From: Marinospirillum sp031581385
GTDB lineage: Bacteria > Pseudomonadota > Gammaproteobacteria > Pseudomonadales > Halomonadaceae
DNA length: 64,000 nucleotides
Assembly (NCBI RefSeq): GCF_044810985.1
Contig: NZ_CP085242.1
Coordinates: forward strand, 372,001 to 436,000
Direction: 5' to 3'
In this document: positions 8,511 to 19,810 of the stretch, in pieces
How positions within the stretch are numbered: position 1 is the stretch's first letter
Layout: every line of letters begins with the position of its first letter
The notes under the pieces: generated by a model
Told to the model about the DNA's origin: nothing
Seen by the model: the letters and a program-made list of their open reading frames with translations, nothing else
Database searches by the model: none
Translations under genes and position numbers: made by a program

Positions 8511-8539
8511 CCCGGCATCCCTGCCGGGTTTTAGGTTTT
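8511..8539 (+). terminator. Rho-independent terminator after the ABC exporter gene
   Basis: CCCGGCA (8511-8517), a TCCC loop and TGCCGGG (8522-8528) form a perfect 7-bp stem followed by TTTTAGGTTTT. It lies 10 bp past the exporter stop. Confidence 0.85.
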
Positions 8540-8548
8540 GAGAAGTAA

Positions 8549-11278
<2,730 letters not shown>

Positions 11279-11364
11279 GTCTATCTCCTTATCTTTATGA
11301 ACTAGAGTGATTAGTAGTGTGGCAAATAAAAATGGATTTTGCTGACTTTCAGGCAGATCGAGCT

Positions 11365-11383
11365 GTTACAAAACAAATGTAAC
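11365..11383. promoter_or_regulatory. GTTACA-N7-TGTAAC inverted repeat between acnA and the transposase gene
   Basis: A perfect 6-bp inverted repeat (GTTACA 11365-11370, TGTAAC 11378-11383) lies in the divergent promoter region. It resembles an operator for a dimeric regulator, but no regulator can be named. Confidence 0.4.
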
Positions 11384-11417
11384 AAAAAGTCATTATATTG
11401 ACTAAGCTCAAGTTATT

Positions 11418-12251
11418 ATGTCCAGACCACTAAGAATTGAGCTTCCGGGTGGACTCTACCATCTGACTGCAAAAACAGACGAGGAAGTCCTTTTTCCGGT
11501 CACGCAGGACAGGTTGGATTGGATGGAGTTGTTGAAGGGTGTGATCCACCGCTACAACTGGCAGTGCCTGGCCTGGTGTCAACTGGACAGGCATTACCAC
11601 CTGGTTGTGCGTTTACCGAAAGGACGCCTGTCGCTGGGTATGCGACAGCTCAACGGCCTCTATACCCAAACCTACAACCGTCGTTACGGTCGTAAAGGGA
11701 GCCTGTTTGCCGGGCGTTTCAAGGCCTTACTGGTGGACGATCAAACTCATCTGTTGCCCCTGATACGGGAGGTGGTGACCGAGCCCTGGCGCAAAGGCTG
11801 GGTCAGTCGGCCGCAAAACTGGCCCTGGGGCAGTGCTCAAGCCCTGCTGGGTGAATCCCTGCCGGAACAGCACCCGCCTTTGTACCTGGAGATGCTGGAT
11901 AAGCATCCGCAAGTGCGGGGTCAGGGTGGTCATTTCTGGAAGGATTATCTCTATCGGGTAAACCGTGAGCCCCGGGTCTGGGAAGATGTTCACGGTCAGG
12001 TTTTTCTGGGCCATCATGAGTTTGCACGCCAAACCCTGAAGAAACTGCAACAACAAACCTCAGGGCGAGTAACCTGCAAGCGGGATCTGGCCGATTATCA
12101 AGCCCGATATCCGGAACCTGAATGTCTGGTACTGGCTTATCTGGAAGGTGGCTATACCCTACAACAGATTGCCGAATACTTTTCAGTTCACCCCTCCACG
12201 GTCAGTCGGCGCATCAAGGCATGGGAGAAGCAGCACCAGCAAGCTTCCTAG
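11418..12251 (+). CDS. REP-associated tyrosine transposase (RAYT), Y1 HUH family
   Basis: A 277-residue protein of the IS200/IS605-related Y1 transposase family, RAYT branch. MSRPLRIELPGGLYHLTAKT is the usual N-terminus. The HUH motif is DRHYHLVVRL near residue 58, and the catalytic Tyr is expected in NGLYTQTYNRRYGRKGSLF with GRFKALLVD after it. The C-terminal third is extended and ends in a helix-turn-helix (YTLQQIAEYFSVHPSTVSRR), a DNA-binding addition seen in some family members. RAYTs are thought to mobilise REP hairpins; REP-like hairpins lie at 62541-62635. No terminal ends or flanking target duplication were recognised, so it is treated as a resident single-copy gene. Its stop overlaps the convergent phytochrome gene by 4 bp. 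Confidence 0.87.
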   Translation: MSRPLRIELPGGLYHLTAKTDEEVLFPVTQDRLDWMELLKGVIHRYNWQCLAWCQLDRHYHLVVRLPKGRLSLGMRQLNGLYTQTYNRRYGRKGSLFAGRFKALLVDDQTHLLPLIREVVTEPWRKGWVSRPQNWPWGSAQALLGESLPEQHPPLYLEMLDKHPQVRGQGGHFWKDYLYRVNREPRVWEDVHGQVFLGHHEFARQTLKKLQQQTSGRVTCKRDLADYQARYPEPECLVLAYLEGGYTLQQIAEYFSVHPSTVSRRIKAWEKQHQQAS

Positions 12252-14302
12252 GGGTGGCCGTCAGCATAAAAGTGATAGCTGCTGCGCCCGGTTTCCTTGA
12301 CCATGTACATGGCCTGATCGGCTTTTTTAATCAGCTCATTCGGCTCGTCACTGTCAAAGGGATAGGTGGCGATCCCGATGCTGGCTCCGACCTGAAAGTT
12401 CTTGCCCTTGATGATGAAGGGCGTCTCCAGGGCTTTCAGCAGCTTATCAGCCATGGTTTCGGCACCATAGCGTGTGGTGGAGAGGGAGGCAAAGCCGGTA
12501 AGAATGAAAACAAATTCGTCTCCTCCCAGTCTGGCAAAGGTGTCGGACTCACGAATGATTCTGTTCAGGCGATCCGAAAGCTGGCAGAGGATCTCATCCC
12601 CGGTGTCATGTCCGTGCTCATCATTGATGGGCTTGAAACCATCCAGGTCAATGAACAGCAGTGCACCGGCCCCTCTTTCCCGTCTGGCCTTGGCCAGAGC
12701 TCTTTCCAGGCGATCATCGACTAGCAGGCGATTGGGCAGTCCGGTCAGGGCATCGTGGGTGGCCAGATGGGCCATTTCCGCATCATGCTGACGTAAACGC
12801 GCCATTTCACTGGCCATGCGCAGGTTGATGGTGCGTCGAAGGCGACTGGCTGCGGCACGGTGATGGCGCTCCCAGGGCAGGCTTTGTCCGCGCACCTGTT
12901 CCTGCCAGGTGGCAAAAGACTGACGCGGAGAAATTCTGGTTTTGCCATCTTCCTGAGTTTCTTTCATCGCCTTCTCAGGTTCACCGGCCCAACTGATTTC
13001 CCTGGGCCTTTCCTTGCGCAGAAAAACCAGGTATTCATCCCCGGAATGAGCCAGGGGCAGAAACAGATAGCCGCAGATCCAGTCAGCTTTGCCCTTGTAG
13101 GTTTCAGGAAGATGCTCTGCGTAGGCCATGCCCGCATGAGTTTGATGTTTTACAGCCTTTTTCAGATACTGGATTTCACTGGGGTCGACACACTGTCCGT
13201 AATGATAGAACACACCGTCCAGGCGCAGGAAAATGGCTTCACATTCAAAAGCAGAGAGCAGGTTCTGCAGGCCACTGAGTCCTTCTGCCAGGTCAAAAGC
13301 AGCCTGAAAGGGGGCATTGAATTGATCAATCGCCCGACCCATCCGTGTCATTTGATGGTTGAACTGACGATTGAGAGCCAGCTGGAGATTTTCACTGACC
13401 AGCTGGGACACCATCTTGCAAAAGGTGCGCACCGGCTGGCTCAGGTAGTTGGGCTGCTCGCCATGGCAAACAATCATACCCCAGAGGTGACCATCCGGCA
13501 TTAGCGACATAGTCAGGGAAGAGGCCGTGCCCATGTTGCGCATGTATTCCAGATGCATCGGAGACACACTTCGCAACTGGGTGTAGGTCATATCCAGATC
13601 ACCCGTCAGGGGGTTGCTTTCCGGCACCAGGGGGACGGGGGTGTAGTTGGAATTACTGATCCGCCTGACCCGGTTGATACGATACAGACGCCGGGCCTGG
13701 GCAGGTATATCACTGGCCGGAAAGTGATGACCCAGGAAGCGTTGCCGTCCATCGGCGCGATCCTCAATAATAATCTGACCGTTCCATTCGGCATCAAATC
13801 TATACACCATGACGCTTTCATGCTCAGTCACCTGACGGACTAATCTGGCCGCCATTTTCAGAAGGCGATCAGGATCGTTGGTCTGCTCCAGTTCGTGAAA
13901 GAAATTGTTGAGCTGGGTGAATAAACGGTAGGTCAGTAGCTGATCATCTTCGGGCAGAGGCTCCATTTCGATCAGAATGCCACCGGCATTGTAATGACCC
14001 CGCAGAATAAAGCCCTGATTCTGATACTTGATGGGCTTCAGGGTGGGTTGGTAATTAGGTGGGTAAGATAAAACTTCCAGCAAAAAATCCCGGAGCTGCT
14101 CACCCATCAGCCGGGGCAGGGGCTCCCCGAGAAGTTGCTCTGCTTCAAGCCCCAGCCAGCTGTCGGTATTTTTGCTGGCCTGAATGATTCTGAACTGCTC
14201 ATGATCCAGAACCAGTAAAACACCATCAGGCTGGATACTGCCGGGCTGGTGAATGGGTTCCTTGTCACATTCACTGATTTCATGGGGAAGCGAAGATCTC
14301 AC
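12248..14302 (-). CDS. Bacteriophytochrome-diguanylate cyclase (PAS-GAF-PHY-GGDEF)
   Basis: A 684-residue red/far-red light sensor fused to a cyclic di-GMP synthase. Cys12, in ECDKEPIHQPGSIQPDG, is at the position that binds biliverdin in bacteriophytochromes. The GAF domain has PASDIP at 195-200, His250 (SPMHLEYMRNMG) and His280 (LWGMIVCH), all expected for chromophore binding. The PHY region ends near EISWAGEP. The GGDEF domain has an intact active motif at 593-597 (RLGGDEF) and an inhibitory-site RESD at 584-587, five residues upstream, so product feedback is likely. Instead of a histidine kinase the output is GGDEF, with no EAL domain. The start overlaps the heme oxygenase stop (ATGA), so the two are translated together. 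Confidence 0.93.
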   Translation of the reverse strand: MRSSLPHEISECDKEPIHQPGSIQPDGVLLVLDHEQFRIIQASKNTDSWLGLEAEQLLGEPLPRLMGEQLRDFLLEVLSYPPNYQPTLKPIKYQNQGFILRGHYNAGGILIEMEPLPEDDQLLTYRLFTQLNNFFHELEQTNDPDRLLKMAARLVRQVTEHESVMVYRFDAEWNGQIIIEDRADGRQRFLGHHFPASDIPAQARRLYRINRVRRISNSNYTPVPLVPESNPLTGDLDMTYTQLRSVSPMHLEYMRNMGTASSLTMSLMPDGHLWGMIVCHGEQPNYLSQPVRTFCKMVSQLVSENLQLALNRQFNHQMTRMGRAIDQFNAPFQAAFDLAEGLSGLQNLLSAFECEAIFLRLDGVFYHYGQCVDPSEIQYLKKAVKHQTHAGMAYAEHLPETYKGKADWICGYLFLPLAHSGDEYLVFLRKERPREISWAGEPEKAMKETQEDGKTRISPRQSFATWQEQVRGQSLPWERHHRAAASRLRRTINLRMASEMARLRQHDAEMAHLATHDALTGLPNRLLVDDRLERALAKARRERGAGALLFIDLDGFKPINDEHGHDTGDEILCQLSDRLNRIIRESDTFARLGGDEFVFILTGFASLSTTRYGAETMADKLLKALETPFIIKGKNFQVGASIGIATYPFDSDEPNELIKKADQAMYMVKETGRSSYHFYADGHP

Positions 14303-14955
14303 TGCGGTAATGCCTCGTACTGGGATGATTGTGATAGCTGGCTGAGTCGGTGGTGAAAAAGCTGAAAGGTGTTCTGTGCAGCGGTCTGGGTCTGTTGTTG
14401 TTCGCTTTGAGCGGATGAATAAATGCTCAAAAGTTTTTCCAGCTGATGCCAGAGACGCTTTAAATAAGGTTGCCCTTCCTCGTAAAAACTCAAGGGCACC
14501 AGCTCACCCAGGTGTTTTCTCAGGAGGGGAGCAATCTGCCTGGCACCAAAACCGGAACCCAGTAGAACGTAACAGCAGCCCAGAGCCTCCGGTAAACTGG
14601 TGGTTAAAGTGGGTATCTTTGTTTCATCCGGCTGCGGCAATGGCTGGCAGAGGTGGATCAGATCTTTGGCCAGGCGTGGTGAAGCCATGAAATGCTCCCA
14701 GTGAAATTCATCCGGGGTCAGATGGCAAAAATAGGGATATATTTGCTTTTCCAACTGCAGGTGAAGTTGAAAAAAACACTGCAGAAAATCCCGGTACTCT
14801 TGCAGGCTCAGGCTGGGATGAAGCAGCCTTTTGAGGGCCGGTAGGGTTTCCAGCTTTTCATGCAGGTCGTGGGTTGCCCTTCTGAGTTGAGGTAGATGGA
14901 TCAGGGACAAGGTTGCTTTACTCCTCGAAGGCCTGGGAAACCACTGATTTTCCAC
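14299..14955 (-). CDS. bphO: Heme oxygenase (BphO type)
   Basis: A 218-residue heme oxygenase-like protein expected to cleave heme to biliverdin, the chromophore of the phytochrome encoded next to it. The proximal heme-ligand region is RRATHDLHEKLE (His32 the likely ligand) and the distal helix is VLLGSGFGARQIAPLL. The gene starts at a GTG at 14955 without a clear ribosome binding site. An in-frame TTG at about 14914 lies 10 nt after AGGAG and is a possible alternative start, which would still keep His32. It is first in the two-gene operon with the phytochrome-GGDEF gene. No ferredoxin reductase is adjacent. Confidence 0.87.
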   Translation of the reverse strand: MENQWFPRPSRSKATLSLIHLPQLRRATHDLHEKLETLPALKRLLHPSLSLQEYRDFLQCFFQLHLQLEKQIYPYFCHLTPDEFHWEHFMASPRLAKDLIHLCQPLPQPDETKIPTLTTSLPEALGCCYVLLGSGFGARQIAPLLRKHLGELVPLSFYEEGQPYLKRLWHQLEKLLSIYSSAQSEQQQTQTAAQNTFQLFHHRLSQLSQSSQYEALPQ

Positions 14956-15358
14956 TGCCAGCTGTTCTCTTTATCAAGCGTTAACAAATTTAAACAAGGT
15001 TAGGCTAGTGGTCGATCAAGTGGGCGTCAAACAAAAAAATCTATATAAATCATGCAGTTGCGGGGTCACGTTTTGCAGTATCAGGTTGGATTTGGGAGCT
15101 TTTCAGTCATAGTTTCCGCATTTAAATAAATTTGCGGATGATTGTCCTTTTATTTTTAAGTATTACAGTTATATCATCTGCAAAGGGGTGGTTGATGCTT
15201 ATGGGCAGCTTCTCTTTATAATCAAAGAACGCTTGATCTAAATCAAATTGTGCGCTGCAACAAAAACCTGTCTCAGATGGAGAGCTTTACTCTGTATTTT
15301 TGACCGCAAGTGCATTAGACTCTGGATTCCAAATTTCTATATCAGGAAATGCTGATCT
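14956..15358. other. 403-bp divergent intergenic region
   Basis: An AT-rich control region between the heme oxygenase operon and the RND operon. It holds the Anr/FNR box at 15233-15246, a TATAAT at 15217-15222 on the plus strand, and a CCGCA...TGCGG inverted repeat at 15116-15137. No open reading frame or RNA gene was recognised. Confidence 0.6.
15233..15246. promoter_or_regulatory. Anr/FNR box (TTGATCTAAATCAA)
   Basis: A perfect match to the TTGAT-N4-ATCAA consensus for the oxygen-responsive regulators Fnr/Anr. It sits about 113 bp upstream of the RND membrane-fusion gene. A plus-strand TATAAT ends 10 bp before it, so at that promoter the box would fall over the transcription start, favouring repression. 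It could also act on the divergent bphO operon. Direction of control is inferred. Confidence 0.65.
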
Positions 15359-16630
15359 ATGCGTCCTCTGCTGAAACGTTTTCTACCCCTGGTCGTTATT
15401 CTGGTTGCCCTGGCAGGCTTTGTTATTTTACGCATGACCCGCCCGGAACCGCCTCCTGCAGGTGATGAGGAAAGGCGCTGGCCGATTGCCGTCATGCAGG
15501 TGCAGCCGGGGGACTATGCCCCTCAGTTGCGCCTTTTTGGTGAGCTGACCAGCCAGACGAATGCCACTTTGCGGGCAAGAACAGCAGGCGATGTCCAAGA
15601 GATACGGGTGCGTGAAGGTCAGCAGGTCTCTCAAGGTCAGGTTTTGTTGCAACTGGACGATCTGGATGCCCGGGCACTTTATCACCAGCGTCAGGCCGAG
15701 TTGCAGGATCTGACCTCCCAACTTGAACAATTGCAGAGCCAGCATCGGGTGGATCAAGAAGCTCTGGTGCAGGAAAAAGGGATGCTGGTTTTAGCCGAGC
15801 GACAATACAACCGTATGCGTCAACTGGCTGATGCCAACCGGGCTTCACAACGGGAAGTGGACGAAGCCCAGCTCTCCCTGACTCAGCAGCGCCTGGCTCT
15901 GATGAATCGTGAGCTGGCTGTAGACCAGTATTCTTCACGTTTGCAGCAGTTGCAAAGCAATCTGCAGCGCGCCCGAACCCAGCAGCAGCTGGCGCAACGG
16001 GATCTGGAAGCCACTCAGCTTAAAGCCCCAACCGACCTGCGTGTTCAGGAAATCCTGGTGGGTGAGGGGGATCGTGTTGCAGGTCAGGCCCCCTTGATCA
16101 GCGTGTTTGTACCCGAACAACTGGAAATGAAAGCTCGCTTGCCGGTGAGCCATGTTGATGCCTTGCAGGCCGCGCTGGCTGCCCAAAAACCGCTTTATGC
16201 CCAGGCCAAAGTGGGCGATGAACAGCTGGTTTTTGAGCTTCAGGAATTGGCCGGCCATACCCGCAATGCGGCCGGTATCGAGGCTGTTTTCACCCTGGCC
16301 GAAGGTCGCCCGGAAGGTCTGGCTCTGGGACGTTTTATTGATGCCCATTTGTCCTTACCGGAAGTGAAAGCTGTGTTCTGGCTGCCTGTGGCGGCGGTTC
16401 AGGGTCGCAACCGGATCTATCGCGTGGTGGACAGTCGCCTGGAAGGCCTGGATGTGGAACTCAAGGGCAATCGCGTATTGGCGGGGGAGCCGGGCGTCCT
16501 GGTATCTTCCGGGGAGCTGCAGGCCGGTGACGAGGTTCTGGCCAACCGTCTGCCCAATGCCATGCAAAGCCTGCTGGTGGAAGTGATGGAAACCCGTGAT
16601 CTGGCCGATGTCAGGGAGGCCACTGAATGA
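15359..16630 (+). CDS. RND efflux membrane-fusion protein
   Basis: A 423-residue periplasmic adaptor of the HlyD/AcrA type. One N-terminal membrane anchor (LLKRFLPLVVILVALAGFVI, residues 4-23) is followed by a barrel-sandwich domain split around a long coiled-coil hairpin (about 95-220, rich in Gln and Leu). The lipoyl half-motifs are ATLRARTAGDVQEIRVREGQ and LKAPTDLRVQEILVGEGDRV. It bridges the inner-membrane pump to an outer-membrane channel; no TolC-type gene is in the window, so the channel must be encoded elsewhere. The last 4 bp overlap the pump gene (ATGA), showing coupled translation. Start ATG at 15359, with AGGA at 15344. Confidence 0.92.
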   Translation: MRPLLKRFLPLVVILVALAGFVILRMTRPEPPPAGDEERRWPIAVMQVQPGDYAPQLRLFGELTSQTNATLRARTAGDVQEIRVREGQQVSQGQVLLQLDDLDARALYHQRQAELQDLTSQLEQLQSQHRVDQEALVQEKGMLVLAERQYNRMRQLADANRASQREVDEAQLSLTQQRLALMNRELAVDQYSSRLQQLQSNLQRARTQQQLAQRDLEATQLKAPTDLRVQEILVGEGDRVAGQAPLISVFVPEQLEMKARLPVSHVDALQAALAAQKPLYAQAKVGDEQLVFELQELAGHTRNAAGIEAVFTLAEGRPEGLALGRFIDAHLSLPEVKAVFWLPVAAVQGRNRIYRVVDSRLEGLDVELKGNRVLAGEPGVLVSSGELQAGDEVLANRLPNAMQSLLVEVMETRDLADVREATE

Positions 16631-19600
16631 AAGAGCAGGGTGGCCTGATCGGCCTTTTCCTTCGTCATCGTCTGGCCAGCACGCTGTTGATTGTCTTGAT
16701 GCTGATGTCCGGTAGCTGGGCTTTGAACAAGCTGAACACCCAGTTTTTCCCCAATTTTTCCCTGGATATCGTCAGTGTTCGGGTTATCTGGGCGGGCGCC
16801 AGTGCTGAAGATGTGGAAACCGGTGTGACCCTGCCACTGGAAAATGAACTGCGCAGTGTGGATGGTCTTAAATCCATGACCTCCACCTCTTCTCTGGGCA
16901 TTGCCGCCATCACTCTGGAATTTCGTGATGGCACCGATATGACCCAGGCGCTGGCGCAGGTGGAAGACCGGGTGGCGCAGTTGCGCAATTTGCCGGAAGC
17001 AGCGGAAACGCCCATCGTCAGCCGTATTGTACGTTATGAACCGATTGCCCGTTTGTTGTTGACCGGGCTGGATGATCCCGATGAAATGCGCAGCCTGGCC
17101 CGCCAGTATGAACAGGAGCTCCTGGATATCGGTATTGAACGGGTGGATTTTGCCGGTCTGCCTGAGGAGGAAATGGCCATTGAGGTGCCCCTGGCCAACC
17201 TGATGGCCTTGTCCCTGACCCCTCGCCAGTTGGCTGACCAGATCGCTGCTTTCACCCAGGATCAGCCTGCAGGTCTGGTGGGGCGTGACCAGGGAGGGCG
17301 ACAATTGCGGGTTCTGGAGCAGGCCCGGGATGAGAATTCTTTTGCCGACTTGCCGATTTCTGCCAGTTCCGAGCAGGGCCTGATCCAGCTGGGCGACTTT
17401 GCCCAAATCAACAAAGGGCCCAGAGACGGCCAGACCCTGATCCGTTATGAAGGCAAGCCCGCTGTGGAGCTGTGGCTGCAACGCACGGAAACCACCGACG
17501 CCCTGGATGCTGCCCGCCTGTTCAATGACTGGCTGGAAAAAACCCGACAGAACAAACCGCCCCAGGTGGAGCTGGAAGTGTATGACCAGCTCTGGGAGCT
17601 GATTGACGAGCGCATCAAGCTGCTGCTGAAAAATGGTGCGGGTGGTTTGCTGTTGGTGCTGGGCATCCTGTTTTTATTCCTGAGTGGCCGCCTGGCTATC
17701 CGCGTGGCGCTGGGTATTCCCATAGCCTTCACCACGGCTTTTGTGGCCCTCTGGCTGTTTGGTGGCAGCATTAACATGATGTCCCTGTTTGGTTTCATCA
17801 TGGCTCTGGGGATCATCGTGGATAATGCCATCGTGGTCTCCGAGCATGCCTACACTTTACGCGGACAGGGGTATTCTGCAGAAGAGGCTGCAGAAGCCGG
17901 TGCCAAGCGCATGCTGGGGCCGGTGATTGCTTCCTCCCTGACGACTGTGGCGGCTTTCTTCCCCTTGATGCTGGTGGGCGGCATTATCGGCAATATCATG
18001 TTTGAAATTCCGCTGGTGGTGATCTGCGTTATTCTGGCGACTCTCATCATCAGCTTTCTGATTTTGCCGCATCAGCTCAAACGCGGCCTGGCTGTTGATC
18101 CCCAAAAACTCGATGCGCATTCCCAGCAGGGCATCAGTGCCCGTTTTGAACGCGGTCTGGAGTCCTTTCGTGATCAGCGCTTTCGTCGCTGGGTAAGCGG
18201 AGCCGTCGAACGCAAAGGCCTGACTCTGGCGATTGCCCTGGCCTTGTTTATTCTGGCCGTAGGGATGTTGGCCGGTGGGCGTGTTGGCTTTACCTTCTTC
18301 CCCAGCCCGGATGGCACCACAGTGCGTGCCAATGTTGCTTTTGTTGCTGGCACCTCGCCCCAAAAGGTTGAGGAATTTATGCTAAAAATGGACTCCGCCC
18401 TGCTGGAAGCGGAAGAATCCCTGGGGGAAGAGGTGATCCAGACCCGAGTTACACGTCTGGGTCAGCAGTTGTCGCAGGAAGGCAATGCCCCCAGCGGTGA
18501 CCAGTTCGCTTCTTTGCTGGTGGAGCTGACTTCTCCGGATCGCCGGGAGGTAAGTAATCAGCAGCTGATCGATGCCTGGAATCGCGAGATGCCACAAGTG
18601 GCCGGGTTGGACTCGGTGGTGATCACCGCCGTGACCGGCGGCCCTCCCGGACGTGATGTCGATGTGCGCCTGGAAGGAGGGACAGCGGAAGAATTGAAAG
18701 AGGCGGCCTTGGAACTGGCCGGTCGCATGCAGGATATACCGGGGCTTTTTGCTGTGGAGGACGATACCCCCTATGGTCGTGAACAGCTCCTGGTGCGCCT
18801 GCGGCCCGAAGCTCTGTCACTGGGTTACAGTCCGCAAACGATGGCTGCAGAGCTGCGCGGCTTCTTTGATGGTAGTCTGGTACAGCTTTATCAGGATGGA
18901 CTCGAAGAGGTGGAAGTCAGGGTACGCCTGCCGGATGAAGAAAGGCACAGTGCCGCCATTCTCAACCAATTGGCTTTGCCTCTGGTCTCCGGGGACGGCT
19001 GGGTGCCCTTGCAACAGCTGATTGAGCTGGATTATCAACCCGGCTTTGAAACCCTGCGCCATGCCGATGCGCGCCTGGCGATTCATGTTTCTGCTGAGGT
19101 GGATCGGGCTCAGGGTAACGCCGGGCAAATTCGTGAGGGTCTGGCTGCCGAGGTTTTGCCGGAACTGGCTGAGCGTCATGGCATCAACTGGTCTTTCCAG
19201 GGGCGTGCCGTTGACCAGCAGGAAACCCTGGGCGATATGCAAATGGGCCTCCTGTTTGCCCTGGCTGCCATCTTTATTGTGCTGGCCTGGATGTTCGGCA
19301 GTTATCTGCTGCCGCTGGTGGTCATGTCGATTATTCCCTTCGGGCTTCTGGGGGCCACTCTGGGTCACTTTGTGATGAATATCGAACTGACGATCCTGTC
19401 GCTGTTTGGTCTCTTTGGTCTGACCGGCATAGTGGTCAACAACTCCATCATTCTGGTCAGCTTTTATCAGGGGCTGCGCAAGGAAGGCCTGGAACGGGAA
19501 GCCGCCATTATCGAAGCGGCCTGTCAGCGTTTGCGGGCAGTGCTGATTACCTCCACAACAACGGTGGTGGGCCTGGTTCCGCTGTTGTTTGAAACCTCGG

Positions 19601-19737
19601 TGCAGGCCCAGTTCCTGATCCCCATGGCGGTGTCCATTGTTTTTGGCCTGGCGGTGGCGACTCTGCTGGTGCTGGTGGTGATTCCTGCCTTGCTGGGTTG
19701 GGTGGAAGGCTGGAGGGACAGGCTCGAAGGAGCTTGA
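16627..19737 (+). CDS. RND-family efflux pump, inner-membrane subunit
   Basis: A 1036-residue AcrB/MdtB-type proton antiporter with twelve expected membrane helices and two large periplasmic loops. The N-terminus (FLRHRLASTLLIVLMLMSG) forms TM1 and is followed by NTQFFPNFSLDIVSVRVIWA, a typical porter-domain start. TM4 reads MALGIIVDNAIVVSE, where the second of the two usual adjacent Asp residues is Asn. The C-terminal half has GLFGLTGIVVNNSIILVSFY and the TM11-12 pair. Substrate cannot be told from sequence. The gene ends 73 bp before psrA, and the pump may belong to that regulator's targets, though this is inference. Confidence 0.94.
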   Translation: MKEQGGLIGLFLRHRLASTLLIVLMLMSGSWALNKLNTQFFPNFSLDIVSVRVIWAGASAEDVETGVTLPLENELRSVDGLKSMTSTSSLGIAAITLEFRDGTDMTQALAQVEDRVAQLRNLPEAAETPIVSRIVRYEPIARLLLTGLDDPDEMRSLARQYEQELLDIGIERVDFAGLPEEEMAIEVPLANLMALSLTPRQLADQIAAFTQDQPAGLVGRDQGGRQLRVLEQARDENSFADLPISASSEQGLIQLGDFAQINKGPRDGQTLIRYEGKPAVELWLQRTETTDALDAARLFNDWLEKTRQNKPPQVELEVYDQLWELIDERIKLLLKNGAGGLLLVLGILFLFLSGRLAIRVALGIPIAFTTAFVALWLFGGSINMMSLFGFIMALGIIVDNAIVVSEHAYTLRGQGYSAEEAAEAGAKRMLGPVIASSLTTVAAFFPLMLVGGIIGNIMFEIPLVVICVILATLIISFLILPHQLKRGLAVDPQKLDAHSQQGISARFERGLESFRDQRFRRWVSGAVERKGLTLAIALALFILAVGMLAGGRVGFTFFPSPDGTTVRANVAFVAGTSPQKVEEFMLKMDSALLEAEESLGEEVIQTRVTRLGQQLSQEGNAPSGDQFASLLVELTSPDRREVSNQQLIDAWNREMPQVAGLDSVVITAVTGGPPGRDVDVRLEGGTAEELKEAALELAGRMQDIPGLFAVEDDTPYGREQLLVRLRPEALSLGYSPQTMAAELRGFFDGSLVQLYQDGLEEVEVRVRLPDEERHSAAILNQLALPLVSGDGWVPLQQLIELDYQPGFETLRHADARLAIHVSAEVDRAQGNAGQIREGLAAEVLPELAERHGINWSFQGRAVDQQETLGDMQMGLLFALAAIFIVLAWMFGSYLLPLVVMSIIPFGLLGATLGHFVMNIELTILSLFGLFGLTGIVVNNSIILVSFYQGLRKEGLEREAAIIEAACQRLRAVLITSTTTVVGLVPLLFETSVQAQFLIPMAVSIVFGLAVATLLVLVVIPALLGWVEGWRDRLEGA

Positions 19738-19763
19738 CCCTGGTGGGCGCTTTGTCGGATAAT
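19733..19763 (+). promoter_or_regulatory. Candidate sigma-70 promoter of psrA
   Basis: TTGACC at 19733-19738, overlapping the pump stop, and GATAAT at 19758-19763, with a 19-bp spacer that is slightly long. The PsrA-type palindrome begins 3 bp downstream of the -10 box. Confidence 0.45.
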
Positions 19764-19765
19764 GT

Positions 19766-19783
19766 TTAAAACATCTGTTTTAA
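19766..19783. promoter_or_regulatory. PsrA-type operator (TTAAAAC-ATCT-GTTTTAA)
   Basis: A perfect 7-bp inverted repeat with a 4-bp spacer. It resembles the known PsrA site (C/GAAAC-N2-4-GTTTG/C). It lies between the likely -10 box and the psrA start, as expected for self-repression. Confidence 0.7.
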
Positions 19784-19810
19784 CCACTACAGACCGCCGC
19801 AGGAGCGCCC

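Noticed and set aside
11418..12251. Transposase gene as part of a full insertion sequence
   Set aside because: No terminal repeats, subterminal hairpins or target duplication could be recognised around it; the RAYT type is normally a single-copy resident gene.
14956..15358. Possible small RNA or tRNA in the long intergenic region
   Set aside because: No cloverleaf and no convincing terminator were found; only regulatory motifs can be supported.
16417..17481. 354-codon open frame on the minus strand
   Set aside because: Antisense to the RND membrane-fusion and pump genes, with no recognisable motif.
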